Below, piece after piece: positions 43,771-51,242 of a stretch of DNA of 64,000 bases (position 1 is the stretch's first letter; each line of letters opens with the position of its first letter). The notes beneath the pieces are model-generated. The model had not been told where the DNA came from. It was given only the letters and a program-made list of their open reading frames with translations, and made no database searches. Location of the stretch: the NCBI GenBank assembly GCA_944384985.1, contig CALWVM010000002.1:62001-126000 (forward strand), read 5' to 3'. Position numbers and translations under genes: made by a program. Source of the stretch: an uncultured Clostridia bacterium (GTDB lineage: Bacteria; Bacillota; Clostridia; Oscillospirales; Acutalibacteraceae).

Positions 43771-45327
43771 TTATTGGATTTCTTCTTCGCACAGGTCAGA
43801 AAGCGAAAAAGCAGTAAATACGACGGTATCCACGCTTTGCGGTGTGTTTGCCTGCTCATACAAAAGACCGATGCTTCTGTCCGGCAATTCGGTCAAACAG
43901 GAATAGGCAAAATACGTGTCGGCATCCGTAATTTTCTTTTTGTACGTCCAATTTACAAAGTAACCCGTTTCATCGCTGTTTTGTTCGAGCAGACCAACAT
44001 AAATGTACCCGTTCGTACGGCTGTCTCCCGCAGGGGCGGAAAGCAGAACGACGTCTTTTCCGTCAATTTTCTGCAAACAGTTGAGGACGGAAATCTGGCA
44101 GCCGGAACCGCTTGTCAGCGGAAGATCTTCCACAAGCTGCGGATTTTGCCATGTTCTCCCGCCATCCGTGCTGAAGGAAACGGAAACAAATCCGTTTGTT
44201 GTGCGCGAATAGGCTTGCAGGCTTCCGTCAGGCAGTTCAATGAGCTGTGTTTCACTCATGCTGCGGATCTCCTCCGTCAGCGCAACGAACTCGCCGGCCT
44301 GCCAAGTGCTGCCGCCGTCGTCGCTGAACACAGTCATAAAGCGTTGCTCACCGCTTTCCGGGTCCAGGGTGTAAGCGGCAAACAACAGTCGCCCGGCATA
44401 TGTACCGTTCCGAATTTGCAAACCACGTCCGGGGCAAACGCCCAAAAAGCCAACGTTGTCCGGCTTAATCTGTGCGTTCAGATCGATCGGTGCAGACCAG
44501 GTCTCGCCATTGTCATCAGAATACAGTAAATATAGGTACGAGGTAGAAAGCGGTTGAAAGAGCGAATCCCGATAAAAGATGTGCATGGGGACCTCTGTTT
44601 TCGTATTTATCTGAAAGGGCAGATTATACCAATACATCTGTCGCTTTTGTCGCACCGTCAGAAGTACGCCGTTTTCTGAAAGCGTACCGTCTGCATTCAC
44701 AGAGTATGCAGTCTTTGTGCCGCTTGCATCATAGATCGCGCCGTCTGCACGCAGCGTGTAGGAAAAAGCTTCTTCGCCCTGCCTGCGCAGCAGCAGTGCT
44801 TGGTCACCGTTGATCTCCGTGTATCCGCTGCCAACCTGCGCGGCAAAAGCGCCCGCGCCGTAGGGGAAAGCATCGACCAGCATAAAAATGCGGCCGGTCT
44901 GTGTGTCCTGCAAAAGCGCAGGATCAATGGTAGAGGCGCTGTTTTGCGTGGTATAAGTGCCGTTTTCTTTCAGAAAATCACTACTGTCCACCCAATCGTC
45001 AAAGTGGAAGGCAAGTTGCGGTTCACTCCAGCTTGTTCCATTGTCTGTGCTGATGCTGACGGCGGTGTCAATATTGTTCGGCGAATCATGTGTCCCGCCG
45101 AAGCGAGCATCGATCGCCGCGAGCACCGTGCCGTCGGCTGTTGTCAGCAGAGCGGGGATTCGATAGTAATTGCAGCCGATGGCAGCGGAGGATGAAAACG
45201 GCTTTATACCGTCGTCAGTGGTATCCGGTGCGCCGCCCGCTTTCGGCGTGATGAAAAAGCCAAAAACAGCCACAAAGACAGCCACAGCGATGAAACAAAG
45301 CAAAACGATTTTGAAAACTTTACGCAT
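43771..45327 (-). CDS. Secreted or anchored sialidase (GH33)
   Basis: A 518-residue exo-sialidase with an N-terminal signal/anchor (VFKIVLLCFIAVAVFVAVFGFF). The active-site arginine is in NYYRIPALL, and RFGGTHDSPNNID contains the catalytic Asp region. Four Asp-boxes are visible: STDNGTSW, SDDNGETW, SDDGGSTW and STDGGRTW. An insertion at about residues 170-240 (GYTEINGDQALLL to GVLLTVRQ) resembles the extra domain of NanI/NanB sialidases. It would release sialic acid from host glycans; no lipid-box or sortase motif is seen. Confidence 0.9.
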   Translation of the reverse strand: MRKVFKIVLLCFIAVAVFVAVFGFFITPKAGGAPDTTDDGIKPFSSSAAIGCNYYRIPALLTTADGTVLAAIDARFGGTHDSPNNIDTAVSISTDNGTSWSEPQLAFHFDDWVDSSDFLKENGTYTTQNSASTIDPALLQDTQTGRIFMLVDAFPYGAGAFAAQVGSGYTEINGDQALLLRRQGEEAFSYTLRADGAIYDASGTKTAYSVNADGTLSENGVLLTVRQKRQMYWYNLPFQINTKTEVPMHIFYRDSLFQPLSTSYLYLLYSDDNGETWSAPIDLNAQIKPDNVGFLGVCPGRGLQIRNGTYAGRLLFAAYTLDPESGEQRFMTVFSDDGGSTWQAGEFVALTEEIRSMSETQLIELPDGSLQAYSRTTNGFVSVSFSTDGGRTWQNPQLVEDLPLTSGSGCQISVLNCLQKIDGKDVVLLSAPAGDSRTNGYIYVGLLEQNSDETGYFVNWTYKKKITDADTYFAYSCLTELPDRSIGLLYEQANTPQSVDTVVFTAFSLSDLCEEEIQ

Positions 45328-45369
45328 AGATGTCCCCCGGTTATCTGAAAAGTCGATTATATTGGCTGT

Positions 45370-45398
45370 ATTGTACCATAGAAACTTCAGAATCGCAA
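45370..45398 (-). promoter_or_regulatory. Promoter of the sialidase gene
   Basis: On the minus strand, TTGCGA (45393-45398), 17-base spacer, TACAAT (45370-45375). Confidence 0.65.
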
Positions 45399-45443
45399 TT
45401 CAGCTTTCGCGCGCGAATACAGCTTTTGTAAACATCGTAGCAC

Positions 45444-45472
45444 TTGCATAATGATGAAAAAATTGATATAAT
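45444..45472 (+). promoter_or_regulatory. Promoter of the DUF362 gene
   Basis: TTGCAT (45444-45449), 17-base spacer, TATAAT (45467-45472). Confidence 0.75.
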
Positions 45473-45534
45473 TTTAATGTAAACGTATTATAAACAAACG
45501 CAAATAGGATAATGTTTTGTCAGGAGGTCTTGGT

Positions 45535-46542
45535 ATGTCCAATTCAAAACCGGTCCCCGGTGTTGGCGGTGCGCATTATGTTCCTTATGCAGAGCGCACA
45601 GGAGAGGCGTCGACGGTCTATTTCACGAGAGATCTGTCCGCTGAGGGGCTTCGCCGGATCTTTCATCGCGTGAACGAAAACCTGACCGGCAAAGTCGGGA
45701 TTAAACTGCACACGGGCGAGCAGCACGGCCCGAACATCATTCCGCGCCCATGGGTGAAATCGCTTGTGGAAAACGATTTGCAAGGCGCTTCCATCGTCGA
45801 AACGAACACTTACTATGAAGGCGACCGTGACACCACCGAGAAGCATCTCGAAACGCTTAAAGTGAATGGCTGGACGTTCTGCCCGGTTGATATCATGGAT
45901 GCCGAGGGGACTGCCATGCTGCCCGTAAAAGGCGGAAAATGGTTCACGGAAATGTCCATGGGCAAAAATTTACTGAACTATGATTCGCTGTTTGTGTTGA
46001 CGCATTTCAAGGGGCACACCATGGGTGGTTTCGGCGGTTCCGCCAAGAATATCGGCATCGGCTGCGCCGACGGCAAGATTGGTAAGGCGATGATCCATAC
46101 CACGCCCGGTTCCAGTGACCAGTGGGATATTTCCAAAGAGGAATTCATGGAGCGCATGATGGAATCCGCAAAGGCAGTCGTTGATCATTTTGGTGAGCAC
46201 ATCAGCTTTATCAACGTGCTGCGCAATATGTCCGTTTCGTGTGACTGTGAAGGCGTTGCGGCGGAGCCCGTGGTTACACCCAATATCGGTATTTTGGCTT
46301 CGCGCGATATTCTGGCGATCGACCAGGCTTCAGTTGACCTGGTTTACGCGCTTTCGGAAAGCGACCATAAGGCGCTCGTGGAACGCATGGAATCCAGACA
46401 CGGTCTGCGGCAGTTGACCTATATGAAAGAGATGCATATGGGCAATGATCGCTATCACCTGTTGGACGTTGACCACGAGGATCGGGAGATCACACCGGCA
46501 GAAGCGGTGCGCGACGTTGTGCCGTTCCAAAACGCGGAATAA
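45535..46542 (+). CDS. DUF362 family protein
   Basis: A 335-residue protein of the DUF362 family. GKVGIKLHTGEQHGPNIIPRPWVKSLV, then LFVLTHFKGHTMGGFGGSAKNIGIGCADGKIGKAMIHT, are the conserved blocks. Some family members carry a ferredoxin domain; this one does not. The biochemical role is unknown. The open frame begins at 45517, but CAGGAGGTCTTGGT before the ATG at 45535 is decisive. It has its own promoter and terminator. Confidence 0.85.
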   Translation: MSNSKPVPGVGGAHYVPYAERTGEASTVYFTRDLSAEGLRRIFHRVNENLTGKVGIKLHTGEQHGPNIIPRPWVKSLVENDLQGASIVETNTYYEGDRDTTEKHLETLKVNGWTFCPVDIMDAEGTAMLPVKGGKWFTEMSMGKNLLNYDSLFVLTHFKGHTMGGFGGSAKNIGIGCADGKIGKAMIHTTPGSSDQWDISKEEFMERMMESAKAVVDHFGEHISFINVLRNMSVSCDCEGVAAEPVVTPNIGILASRDILAIDQASVDLVYALSESDHKALVERMESRHGLRQLTYMKEMHMGNDRYHLLDVDHEDREITPAEAVRDVVPFQNAE

Positions 46543-46577
46543 ACGCGAAAATTCTGCAACCGGAAATAACAAAAGCA

Positions 46578-46610
46578 AAAAATCCTGCCACATCAGCCGG
46601 CAGGATTTTT
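46578..46610 (+). terminator. Terminator after the DUF362 gene
   Basis: A 12-base-pair stem AAAAATCCTGCC/GGCAGGATTTTT with a 9-base loop; the right arm ends in the T-tract. Confidence 0.85.
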
Positions 46611-46656
46611 GCGTTTTATAAGAATGTAATGGTCACGAGCAAAAACACAAAAGAAA

Positions 46657-46695
46657 AAGCTAAGCCCGGAACGCAAATTGCGTCCGGGCTCAGCT
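46657..46695 (-). terminator. Terminator of the tRNA-Ser operon
   Basis: A long hairpin AAGCT-A-AGCCCGG-A-ACGCAA pairing with TTGCGT-CCGGGCT-C-AGCTT directly after the tRNA 3' end, with a T-rich tail on the minus strand. Confidence 0.8.
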
Positions 46696-46786
46696 TGGCG
46701 GAGAAGGGGAGACTCGAACTCCCGCGCCGGTTGCCCGACCTACGCCCTTAGCAGGGGCGCCTCGTCACCAACTTGAGTACTTCTCC
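46696..46786 (-). tRNA. tRNA-Ser(GCT)
   Basis: A 91-base class II tRNA. Acceptor arms GGAGAAG/CTTCTCC are perfect and a CCA end is encoded. The anticodon loop CTGCTAA gives GCT (serine AGC/AGU), and a long variable arm (GGTCGGGCAACCGG region) is present. Confidence 0.96.
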
Positions 46787-46883
46787 ATGGTAACAAATAT
46801 AAACTGTTTGATTGTGTTCCGCATCTCATCAAGCGCATAGCGGAATATATGGTACAGATAGGGTTTCTATCGTCACTGTCGTA

Positions 46884-46972
46884 TGGCGGAGAGAGTGGGA
46901 TTCGAACCCACGGTACGTTGCCGTACGACGGTTTTCAAGACCGTTCCGTTATGACCGCTTCGGTATCTCTCC
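46884..46972 (-). tRNA. tRNA-Ser(TGA)
   Basis: An 89-base class II tRNA with acceptor GGAGAGA/TCTCTCC, anticodon loop CTTGAAA (TGA), a long variable arm (CGTACGGCAACGTACC) and an encoded CCA. It is transcribed before tRNA-Ser(GCT) from a strong promoter. Confidence 0.96.
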
Positions 46973-46989
46973 GTATCGGGACGAAACAT

Positions 46990-47018
46990 ATCATAGCATA
47001 GATTCCCCGTTCTGTCAA
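46990..47018 (-). promoter_or_regulatory. Promoter of the two tRNA-Ser genes
   Basis: On the minus strand, TTGACA (47013-47018), 17-base spacer, TATGAT (46990-46995). Confidence 0.85.
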
Positions 47019-47074
47019 TGAAAAAAATCCGTATCCGAACCGATTTTCACAAGAGATTTTCGGCAGAGAACCCA

Positions 47075-47103
47075 TTGCATTTTTCTATAAAATATGCTAC
47101 GCT
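47075..47103 (+). promoter_or_regulatory. Candidate promoter of the small membrane protein gene
   Basis: TTGCAT (47075-47080), 17-base spacer, TACGCT (47098-47103), with a good ribosome binding site 15 bases downstream. Confidence 0.5.
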
Positions 47104-47133
47104 AAATTTACTGAAGAAAGGGGAGGCTTGCGC

Positions 47134-47475
47134 ATGGATGCAGTGTATATTGCGGTTGCTTTGGTACTCCTTCTGGTATTTTATGGGTACTATAATTGCC
47201 GCGATTATATTGCTGCGCGCCGTGCGGCGGCTTTCAAAAGTAAAGGAAGGTGTGCGGCGATGCAAACACTTGCCAAACAGTTTATCGGAAAGGATTGTCT
47301 GATCTATACTTTCAACGGCAACCGTCTTTCCGGAAAGGTGCTTGATGTGAGCGAGCATGGGCTTCTTTTACAGACCGGAAATACAACGGAAGCTGTCAAT
47401 CTGGATTTTGTCCTGCGCCTGCGCGAATATCCGTCGGACAAAAAGAATAAGAAGAAAAGGATCGTTCTGGACTGA
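47134..47475 (+). CDS. Small membrane-anchored protein of unknown function
   Basis: A 113-residue protein not recognised by name. It has one N-terminal transmembrane helix (VYIAVALVLLLVFYGYY), then a cytoplasmic part with GKDCLIYTFNGNRLSGKVLDVSEHGLLLQTGNTTEAVNLDFVLRLREY, which has the length and pattern of an Sm-like beta-barrel, and a Lys-rich C-terminus (DKKNKKKR). The ATG at 47134 has GGGGAGG 8 bases upstream; a TTG two codons earlier is less likely. It stands alone between tRNA-Ser and mgsA. Confidence 0.7.
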   Translation: MDAVYIAVALVLLLVFYGYYNCRDYIAARRAAAFKSKGRCAAMQTLAKQFIGKDCLIYTFNGNRLSGKVLDVSEHGLLLQTGNTTEAVNLDFVLRLREYPSDKKNKKKRIVLD

Positions 47476-47593
47476 TTGCCGCAGACGTTGACTTTACAAG
47501 CTTTTAACCAGGCTTTTCTTGACCGTACAGCACCCGCGTGCTAAAATAATAGAAGAACAGAATTATGCAGGATATTGGAAGCAGAGGAGAAGT

Positions 47594-48109
47594 ATGGAGT
47601 TCTCATATTCGTATCAGGAAACCGTCATCGGAAAACAGAAAAACATCGCGCTCATCGCACACGACAATAAAAAGGAAGAAATCATCGAATGGTGCATGAA
47701 AAATGCCGATATCTTAAAGCACCATTTCCTGTTTGGAACGGGTACGACCGCCCGCATGATTGCGGAGCGTACGGCGCTGCCGATCCGTGGGTTCAACAGC
47801 GGCCCCTTAGGCGGCGATCAACAAATCGGCGCGCGCATCGTGGATGGTAAGATCGACATCGTGATCTTTTTCTCCGACCCGCTAACCGCCCAACCGCACG
47901 ACCCGGACGTAAAAGCGCTTCTGCGCATCGCGCAGGTATTTGACATCCCGATCGCGAACAATAAGGCAACGGCGGATTTTATCATCACATCGAAGTTTAT
48001 GAATTCCGAATACCGGCATCGTTTGATTGATTTCAATAAAAGTGTTGAAGAGCGCGCCGAGCAGCTTGAAAAAGAAGAAGAACAGGATGCAAAGCGAGAA
48101 AAAGATTAA
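47594..48109 (+). CDS. mgsA: Methylglyoxal synthase
   Basis: Converts dihydroxyacetone phosphate to methylglyoxal, a phosphate-releasing bypass of glycolysis. The 171-residue protein has KNIALIAHDNKKEEII, the phosphate-binding GTGTTARMI, NSGPLGGDQQIGARI and IDIVIFFSDPLTAQPHDPDVKALLRIAQVFDIP, all conserved, including the catalytic Asp region. The C-terminus adds a charged Glu/Lys tail of about 20 residues. The ATG follows an AGAGGAGA site. Confidence 0.95.
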   Translation: MEFSYSYQETVIGKQKNIALIAHDNKKEEIIEWCMKNADILKHHFLFGTGTTARMIAERTALPIRGFNSGPLGGDQQIGARIVDGKIDIVIFFSDPLTAQPHDPDVKALLRIAQVFDIPIANNKATADFIITSKFMNSEYRHRLIDFNKSVEERAEQLEKEEEQDAKREKD

Positions 48110-48130
48110 AAATTTTTTAGGTATACTGAA

Positions 48131-48163
48131 AAATGGAATGGCAACGGGTTTTCCATTCCATTT
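48131..48163 (+). terminator. Probable terminator after mgsA
   Basis: An 11-base-pair stem AAATGGAATGG/CCATTCCATTT with a GCA-containing loop; the tail ATTATAA is poor in T, so strength is uncertain. Confidence 0.55.
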
Positions 48164-48249
48164 ATTATAAGATATGAATACTAAAGTCACAAGAATATTA
48201 AATTTTCAAAATTCTCGATGGTACCTGTTTTTGTTTTGGGGAAAGTATT

Positions 48250-48843
48250 ATGCGAAATACAACTCTTGAATGGTACAAAGAAAATGCAGCTAAATTTCTT
48301 TCAAGAACTTCTTCTGTTGATATGACTTCACTCTATGAAGGTTTCTTAAACTACATGGTTCCCGGTGGACGAATAATGGATCTTGGATGCGGCAGCGGCG
48401 TAGCCAGCCTTTATTTTGTACAGCATGGATTTGATGTGCTGCCTATAGATGGTTGTAAAGAAATGTGTGATGCAGCAACCAAACTTACTGGTTGTCAAGC
48501 TCGACAAATGTTGTTCAATGAACTTGATTATGTGGAGGCTTTTGATGGGATTTGGGCATGTGCTTCATTATTGCACGTCCCTAAAAATGAGATGATAGGG
48601 GTTTTGTCGCTGGTAAAAGATGCACTTAGGAACAATGGCATTTTTTATGCATCTTTTAAATATGGCACTGACGAACGCAAAAAGAATGGGCGACTGTTCT
48701 CTGATTATACTGCGGAATCTATGAACTCTCTTATTGATAAAGTTAGTGGTCTTGATCTAATGGATCTATGGATTACTAATGATGCTCGCCAAGATAGAAC
48801 AAATGAGAAGTGGCTTAATATGATATGCAAGAGAGTTGAATAG
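48250..48843 (+). CDS. Class I SAM-dependent methyltransferase
   Basis: A 197-residue methyltransferase. Motif I is IMDLGCGSGVASLYF at about residues 39-53, and GIWACASLLHVPKNE is the usual post-II/III region, with AALRNNGIFYASFK-like motif VKDALRNNGIFYASFKYG. The substrate is unknown; it resembles TehB/UbiE-like enzymes. This gene is visibly richer in A and T than its neighbours and its codon use differs, so it was probably gained by transfer. It lies next to a tRNA gene, a common integration place, but no mobility gene or attachment repeat is visible. Confidence 0.82.
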   Translation: MRNTTLEWYKENAAKFLSRTSSVDMTSLYEGFLNYMVPGGRIMDLGCGSGVASLYFVQHGFDVLPIDGCKEMCDAATKLTGCQARQMLFNELDYVEAFDGIWACASLLHVPKNEMIGVLSLVKDALRNNGIFYASFKYGTDERKKNGRLFSDYTAESMNSLIDKVSGLDLMDLWITNDARQDRTNEKWLNMICKRVE

Positions 48844-48895
48844 AAGAGTGTATAAAAATTTCTTTGTTGTGTGTATTTTAATCAATTGAATTCTT

Positions 48896-48949
48896 TTTCA
48901 TTGCAAAAAGAGCTTTCATTGCAAAAAGAGCTTTCATTGCAAAAAGAGC
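48896..48949 (+). repeat. Three tandem 18-base direct repeats
   Basis: The unit TTTCATTGCAAAAAGAGC occurs three times without change at 48896-48913, 48914-48931 and 48932-48949. The last copy contains the left arm of the tRNA-Ser terminator, so the array looks like slippage duplication of the terminator edge. Confidence 0.9.
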
Positions 48950-48983
48950 GTCAATTTTGTATTCCAAAATTGACGCTCTTTTT
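48941..48983. terminator. Terminator of tRNA-Ser(GGA), possibly bidirectional
   Basis: A 19-base-pair perfect inverted repeat, AAAAAGAGCGTCAATTTTG with its complement, and a 5-base loop TATTC. On the minus strand it is immediately after the tRNA and ends in a T-run. On the plus strand it also ends in T bases. Confidence 0.9.
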
Positions 48984-49076
48984 TGGCGGAGAGCAAGGGA
49001 TTCGAACCCTCGAAGCCGCGTTGACGGCTTACACGATTTCCAGTCGTGCTCCTTCGACCAGCTCGGACAACTCTCC
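48984..49076 (-). tRNA. tRNA-Ser(GGA)
   Basis: A 93-base class II tRNA with acceptor GGAGAGT/GCTCTCC (one G-T pair), anticodon loop CTGGAAA (GGA), a long variable arm and an encoded CCA. It has its own promoter upstream. Confidence 0.96.
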
Positions 49077-49091
49077 GTGTGTCGCTTTGCT

Positions 49092-49120
49092 ATTATAGCG
49101 AATCTGAAGCAAAAAATCAA
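49092..49120 (-). promoter_or_regulatory. Promoter of tRNA-Ser(GGA)
   Basis: On the minus strand, TTGATT (49115-49120), 17-base spacer, TATAAT (49092-49097). Confidence 0.8.
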
Positions 49121-49266
49121 GATGTTTTTTCGGTTATTTCGAAAAAACAAAATTTTGATGCAAGAGCGGTAAAATAAGAGAATTTTTCTTTGCAACATGT
49201 ACCGAACTTTATGCGGCGGAATAAAATGTAACAAGGACTGTTCCGAAAAAGAAGGGAGAAAAAACT

Positions 49267-49500
49267 TTGAAATCCTATTTGGACTATTGCGACGGGCTGA
49301 TGCAGCCGCAGTGTCCGTCTTGCCCCATGCCGCAGCCGGGTTACGCACTCTCAGCGCTGCCGAAGAATCCCGTCGCCGCCATGGCGTATGTGCCGTTTCA
49401 GACAGATTCCACCATGTATGAAGCCGAAAAGGCGCTGTACCGCGGGACGGCTTTCCCGGACCTTGACAAACCGTTTTATGGAGGGAAATGCGGATGCTGA
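49267..49500 (+). CDS. cotJA: Spore coat-associated protein CotJA
   Basis: A 77-residue small spore coat protein. The region YALSALPKNPVAAMAYVPFQTDSTMYEAEKALYRGTAFPDLDKPF matches CotJA, and there are several cysteines (CPSC, KCGC) at both ends. The start is TTG at 49267, with GAAGGGAG upstream. It begins the cotJA-cotJB-cotJC operon, which in other spore formers is expressed in the mother cell during sporulation. No clear sigma-E promoter could be read by eye. Confidence 0.9.
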   Translation: MKSYLDYCDGLMQPQCPSCPMPQPGYALSALPKNPVAAMAYVPFQTDSTMYEAEKALYRGTAFPDLDKPFYGGKCGC

Positions 49501-49748
49501 CAGAAAAAAGTAAAGCGCTTCGCGAGGTTTCAGCTTTGCAGTTCATCCTGTGGGAGTTGCATTTGTATTTAGACACACACCCCAAAGATGCCGAGGCGCA
49601 AGCGCGTCATAGAAAGTATATGGAAGCCTATGTCACACGACGTGCGGCTTTTGAAGAGAAATACGGTCCGCTCTCTGCACAGACAGGCAGCGGCTGCGCA
49701 TGGCTTCGCGATCCGTGGCCGTGGGATATAGAGGAGTGTGTGAAATAA
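49494..49748 (+). CDS. cotJB: Spore coat protein CotJB
   Basis: An 84-residue coat protein. ALREVSALQFILWELHLYLDTHPKDAEA followed by GCAWLRDPWPWDIEE is typical. Two ATG codons lie at 49488 and 49494; the second has better spacing from GGAGGG (8 bases). Its start overlaps the last codons of cotJA. CotJB interacts with CotJC in the coat; its molecular function is unclear. Confidence 0.9.
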   Translation: MLTEKSKALREVSALQFILWELHLYLDTHPKDAEAQARHRKYMEAYVTRRAAFEEKYGPLSAQTGSGCAWLRDPWPWDIEECVK

Positions 49749-49751
49749 GCT

Positions 49752-50408
49752 ATGTTCCAGTATGAGAAAAAATTGCAGTACCCCGTGCGCATCAAGACCC
49801 CGAACCCGAAATACGCCCAAATCATCATCAGCCAGTACGGCGGCCCGGACGGCGAGCTTGGCGCATCGCTGCGGTATCTTTCGCAGCGCTTTTCCATGCC
49901 GTTTGCAGAGCTGAAAGGGCTTTTGACCGACATCGGTACGGAAGAACTCGGGCATTTGGAAATGATTGGTGCAATCGTCTATCAGCTGACGCGCAACCTT
50001 TCGCCGGAAGAAATCAAAAAGTGCGGATTTGACACTTATTTTGTAGATCACACAACGGGCATCTATCCCGTCGCCGCAAGCGGCGCGCCTTTTACGGCGG
50101 CGTATCTGCAAAGTAAAGGCGACGTGATCACCGACCTGCACGAAGATCTCGCTGCCGAGCAAAAAGCGAGAACAACGTACGATAACATCCTGCGCCTTGT
50201 GGACGATCCGGATGTGCGTGAGCCGATCAAGTTCCTGCGCGAACGCGAGATCGTGCACTATCAGCGGTTCGGCGAAGGGCTGCGCCTTGCGACAGATCGC
50301 TTGGACGAAAAGAATTTCTATGCATTCAATCCGTCGTTCGACAAGCATTGCCTACAAAACAAAAAGGGCGGCCCCTGCGATAAGAAATCGGATCCTCGGC
50401 GTACCTGA
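49752..50408 (+). CDS. cotJC: Spore coat protein CotJC (manganese catalase family)
   Basis: A 218-residue protein of the manganese catalase family. GGPDGELGASLRYLSQRFSMP and LLTDIGTEELGHLEMIGAIV carry the dinuclear-metal Glu/His ligands, with a later LREREIVHYQRFGEGLR. It ends in a Lys-rich tail. It lies 3 bases after cotJB. A strong terminator follows. The gene set confirms that the organism makes endospores. Confidence 0.93.
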   Translation: MFQYEKKLQYPVRIKTPNPKYAQIIISQYGGPDGELGASLRYLSQRFSMPFAELKGLLTDIGTEELGHLEMIGAIVYQLTRNLSPEEIKKCGFDTYFVDHTTGIYPVAASGAPFTAAYLQSKGDVITDLHEDLAAEQKARTTYDNILRLVDDPDVREPIKFLREREIVHYQRFGEGLRLATDRLDEKNFYAFNPSFDKHCLQNKKGGPCDKKSDPRRT

Positions 50409-50453
50409 TTCAATCAGCCAGCGGCAAGGGCGCATCGCTCCATAGTACTGTCA

Positions 50454-50497
50454 AAAACACGGTTCGAAAACTTGCTTTTTCGAACCGTGTTTTAGTA
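50454..50497 (+). terminator. Terminator after cotJC
   Basis: A 17-base-pair perfect stem AAAACACGGTTCGAAAA/TTTTCGAACCGTGTTTT with a CTTGCT loop; the right arm ends in T bases. Confidence 0.9.
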
Positions 50498-50544
50498 TTT
50501 TATACAATTTCCACAAAAAAGCTGTGAGATACACCAAGATTGGA

Positions 50545-50573
50545 TTGACATGGCATAAATTATCCGATAAAAT
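50545..50573 (+). promoter_or_regulatory. Promoter of the GNAT acetyltransferase gene
   Basis: TTGACA (50545-50550), 17-base spacer, TAAAAT (50568-50573). Confidence 0.7.
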
Positions 50574-50654
50574 GATATGGAATTCTGGTTCGGAAGCGCG
50601 TTTAAGCTTTTCTTGCCCAGTCTGTTTTTGTTAGCTGTAAGGAGGAAAGGCAAG

Positions 50655-51148
50655 ATGCTTTTTCGTCAAATGGAAATGTCTGATTTCCCGCAGGTGCAGG
50701 CTTTATCTCTTGCGTTGACGCAAATGCATACGCAAGCGCGTCCTGATATTTTTTTACCGCCGTCTGCGTGACAAAACGCGAGTTTAAGAAGCGTGCGGTC
50801 GGTAAAAATGCTTTCGGCATTGCTGCGATAGACGGTACAGAGATAACAGCGTACTGCTTTTGCCGCATTAAATCTTGGGGACAAAAAAATAAGGCAGCTT
50901 GTCCGCGCAAAATTTTGTGGGTCGATGAGTTTTTCGTAAACCCCGTATTTCAAAGGGAGGGCATCGGCGCGGCATTGACACAGTATCTCAAGCAAACAGC
51001 GGCGCAGCTTGGCTGCAATTCTGTCGAACTGGAGGTGTGGGCTTTTAACAATGCTGCGTGTGACTTTTATCAAAAACAGGGATTTTCCGAGCAAAGCCGG
51101 CTTTTAGAACTGCCTGTTCAGGATCTGGAAACAAAATCAGATTTTTAA
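50655..51148 (+). pseudogene. GNAT acetyltransferase, split by a one-base frameshift
   Basis: Frame 0 from the ATG at 50655 (AAGGAGG 9 bases upstream) gives MLFRQMEMSDFPQVQALSLA to RPDIFLPPSA and stops at 50771. The acetyltransferase core then continues in another frame from 50768: TKREFKKRAVGKNAFGIAAIDG, the acetyl-CoA loop FFVNPVFQREGIGAALTQYLK, and NNAACDFYQKQGF. One lost base near 50766 (for example a C giving S-A-L-T-K-R-E-F) would restore a protein of about 165 residues. The junction GTGA could also let the second part start on its own. A recent pseudogene or a sequence error is likeliest. Confidence 0.75.
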
Positions 51149-51242
51149 CATATTGCTGCCTTGAGGTTTGGGTTTAACAGCCTTGTGCAATGTGATAAAA
51201 ATAATTACATAATTACAAAGTTCGCCAAAAGGAGAGAAATGT

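Noticed and set aside
48896..48949. CRISPR-like repeats
   Set aside because: The three units are directly tandem without spacers, and no cas genes are present.
46543..49100. Genomic island or prophage at the tRNA-Ser cluster
   Set aside because: No integrase, transposase, phage gene or duplicated tRNA end was found; only the one AT-rich methyltransferase differs in composition.
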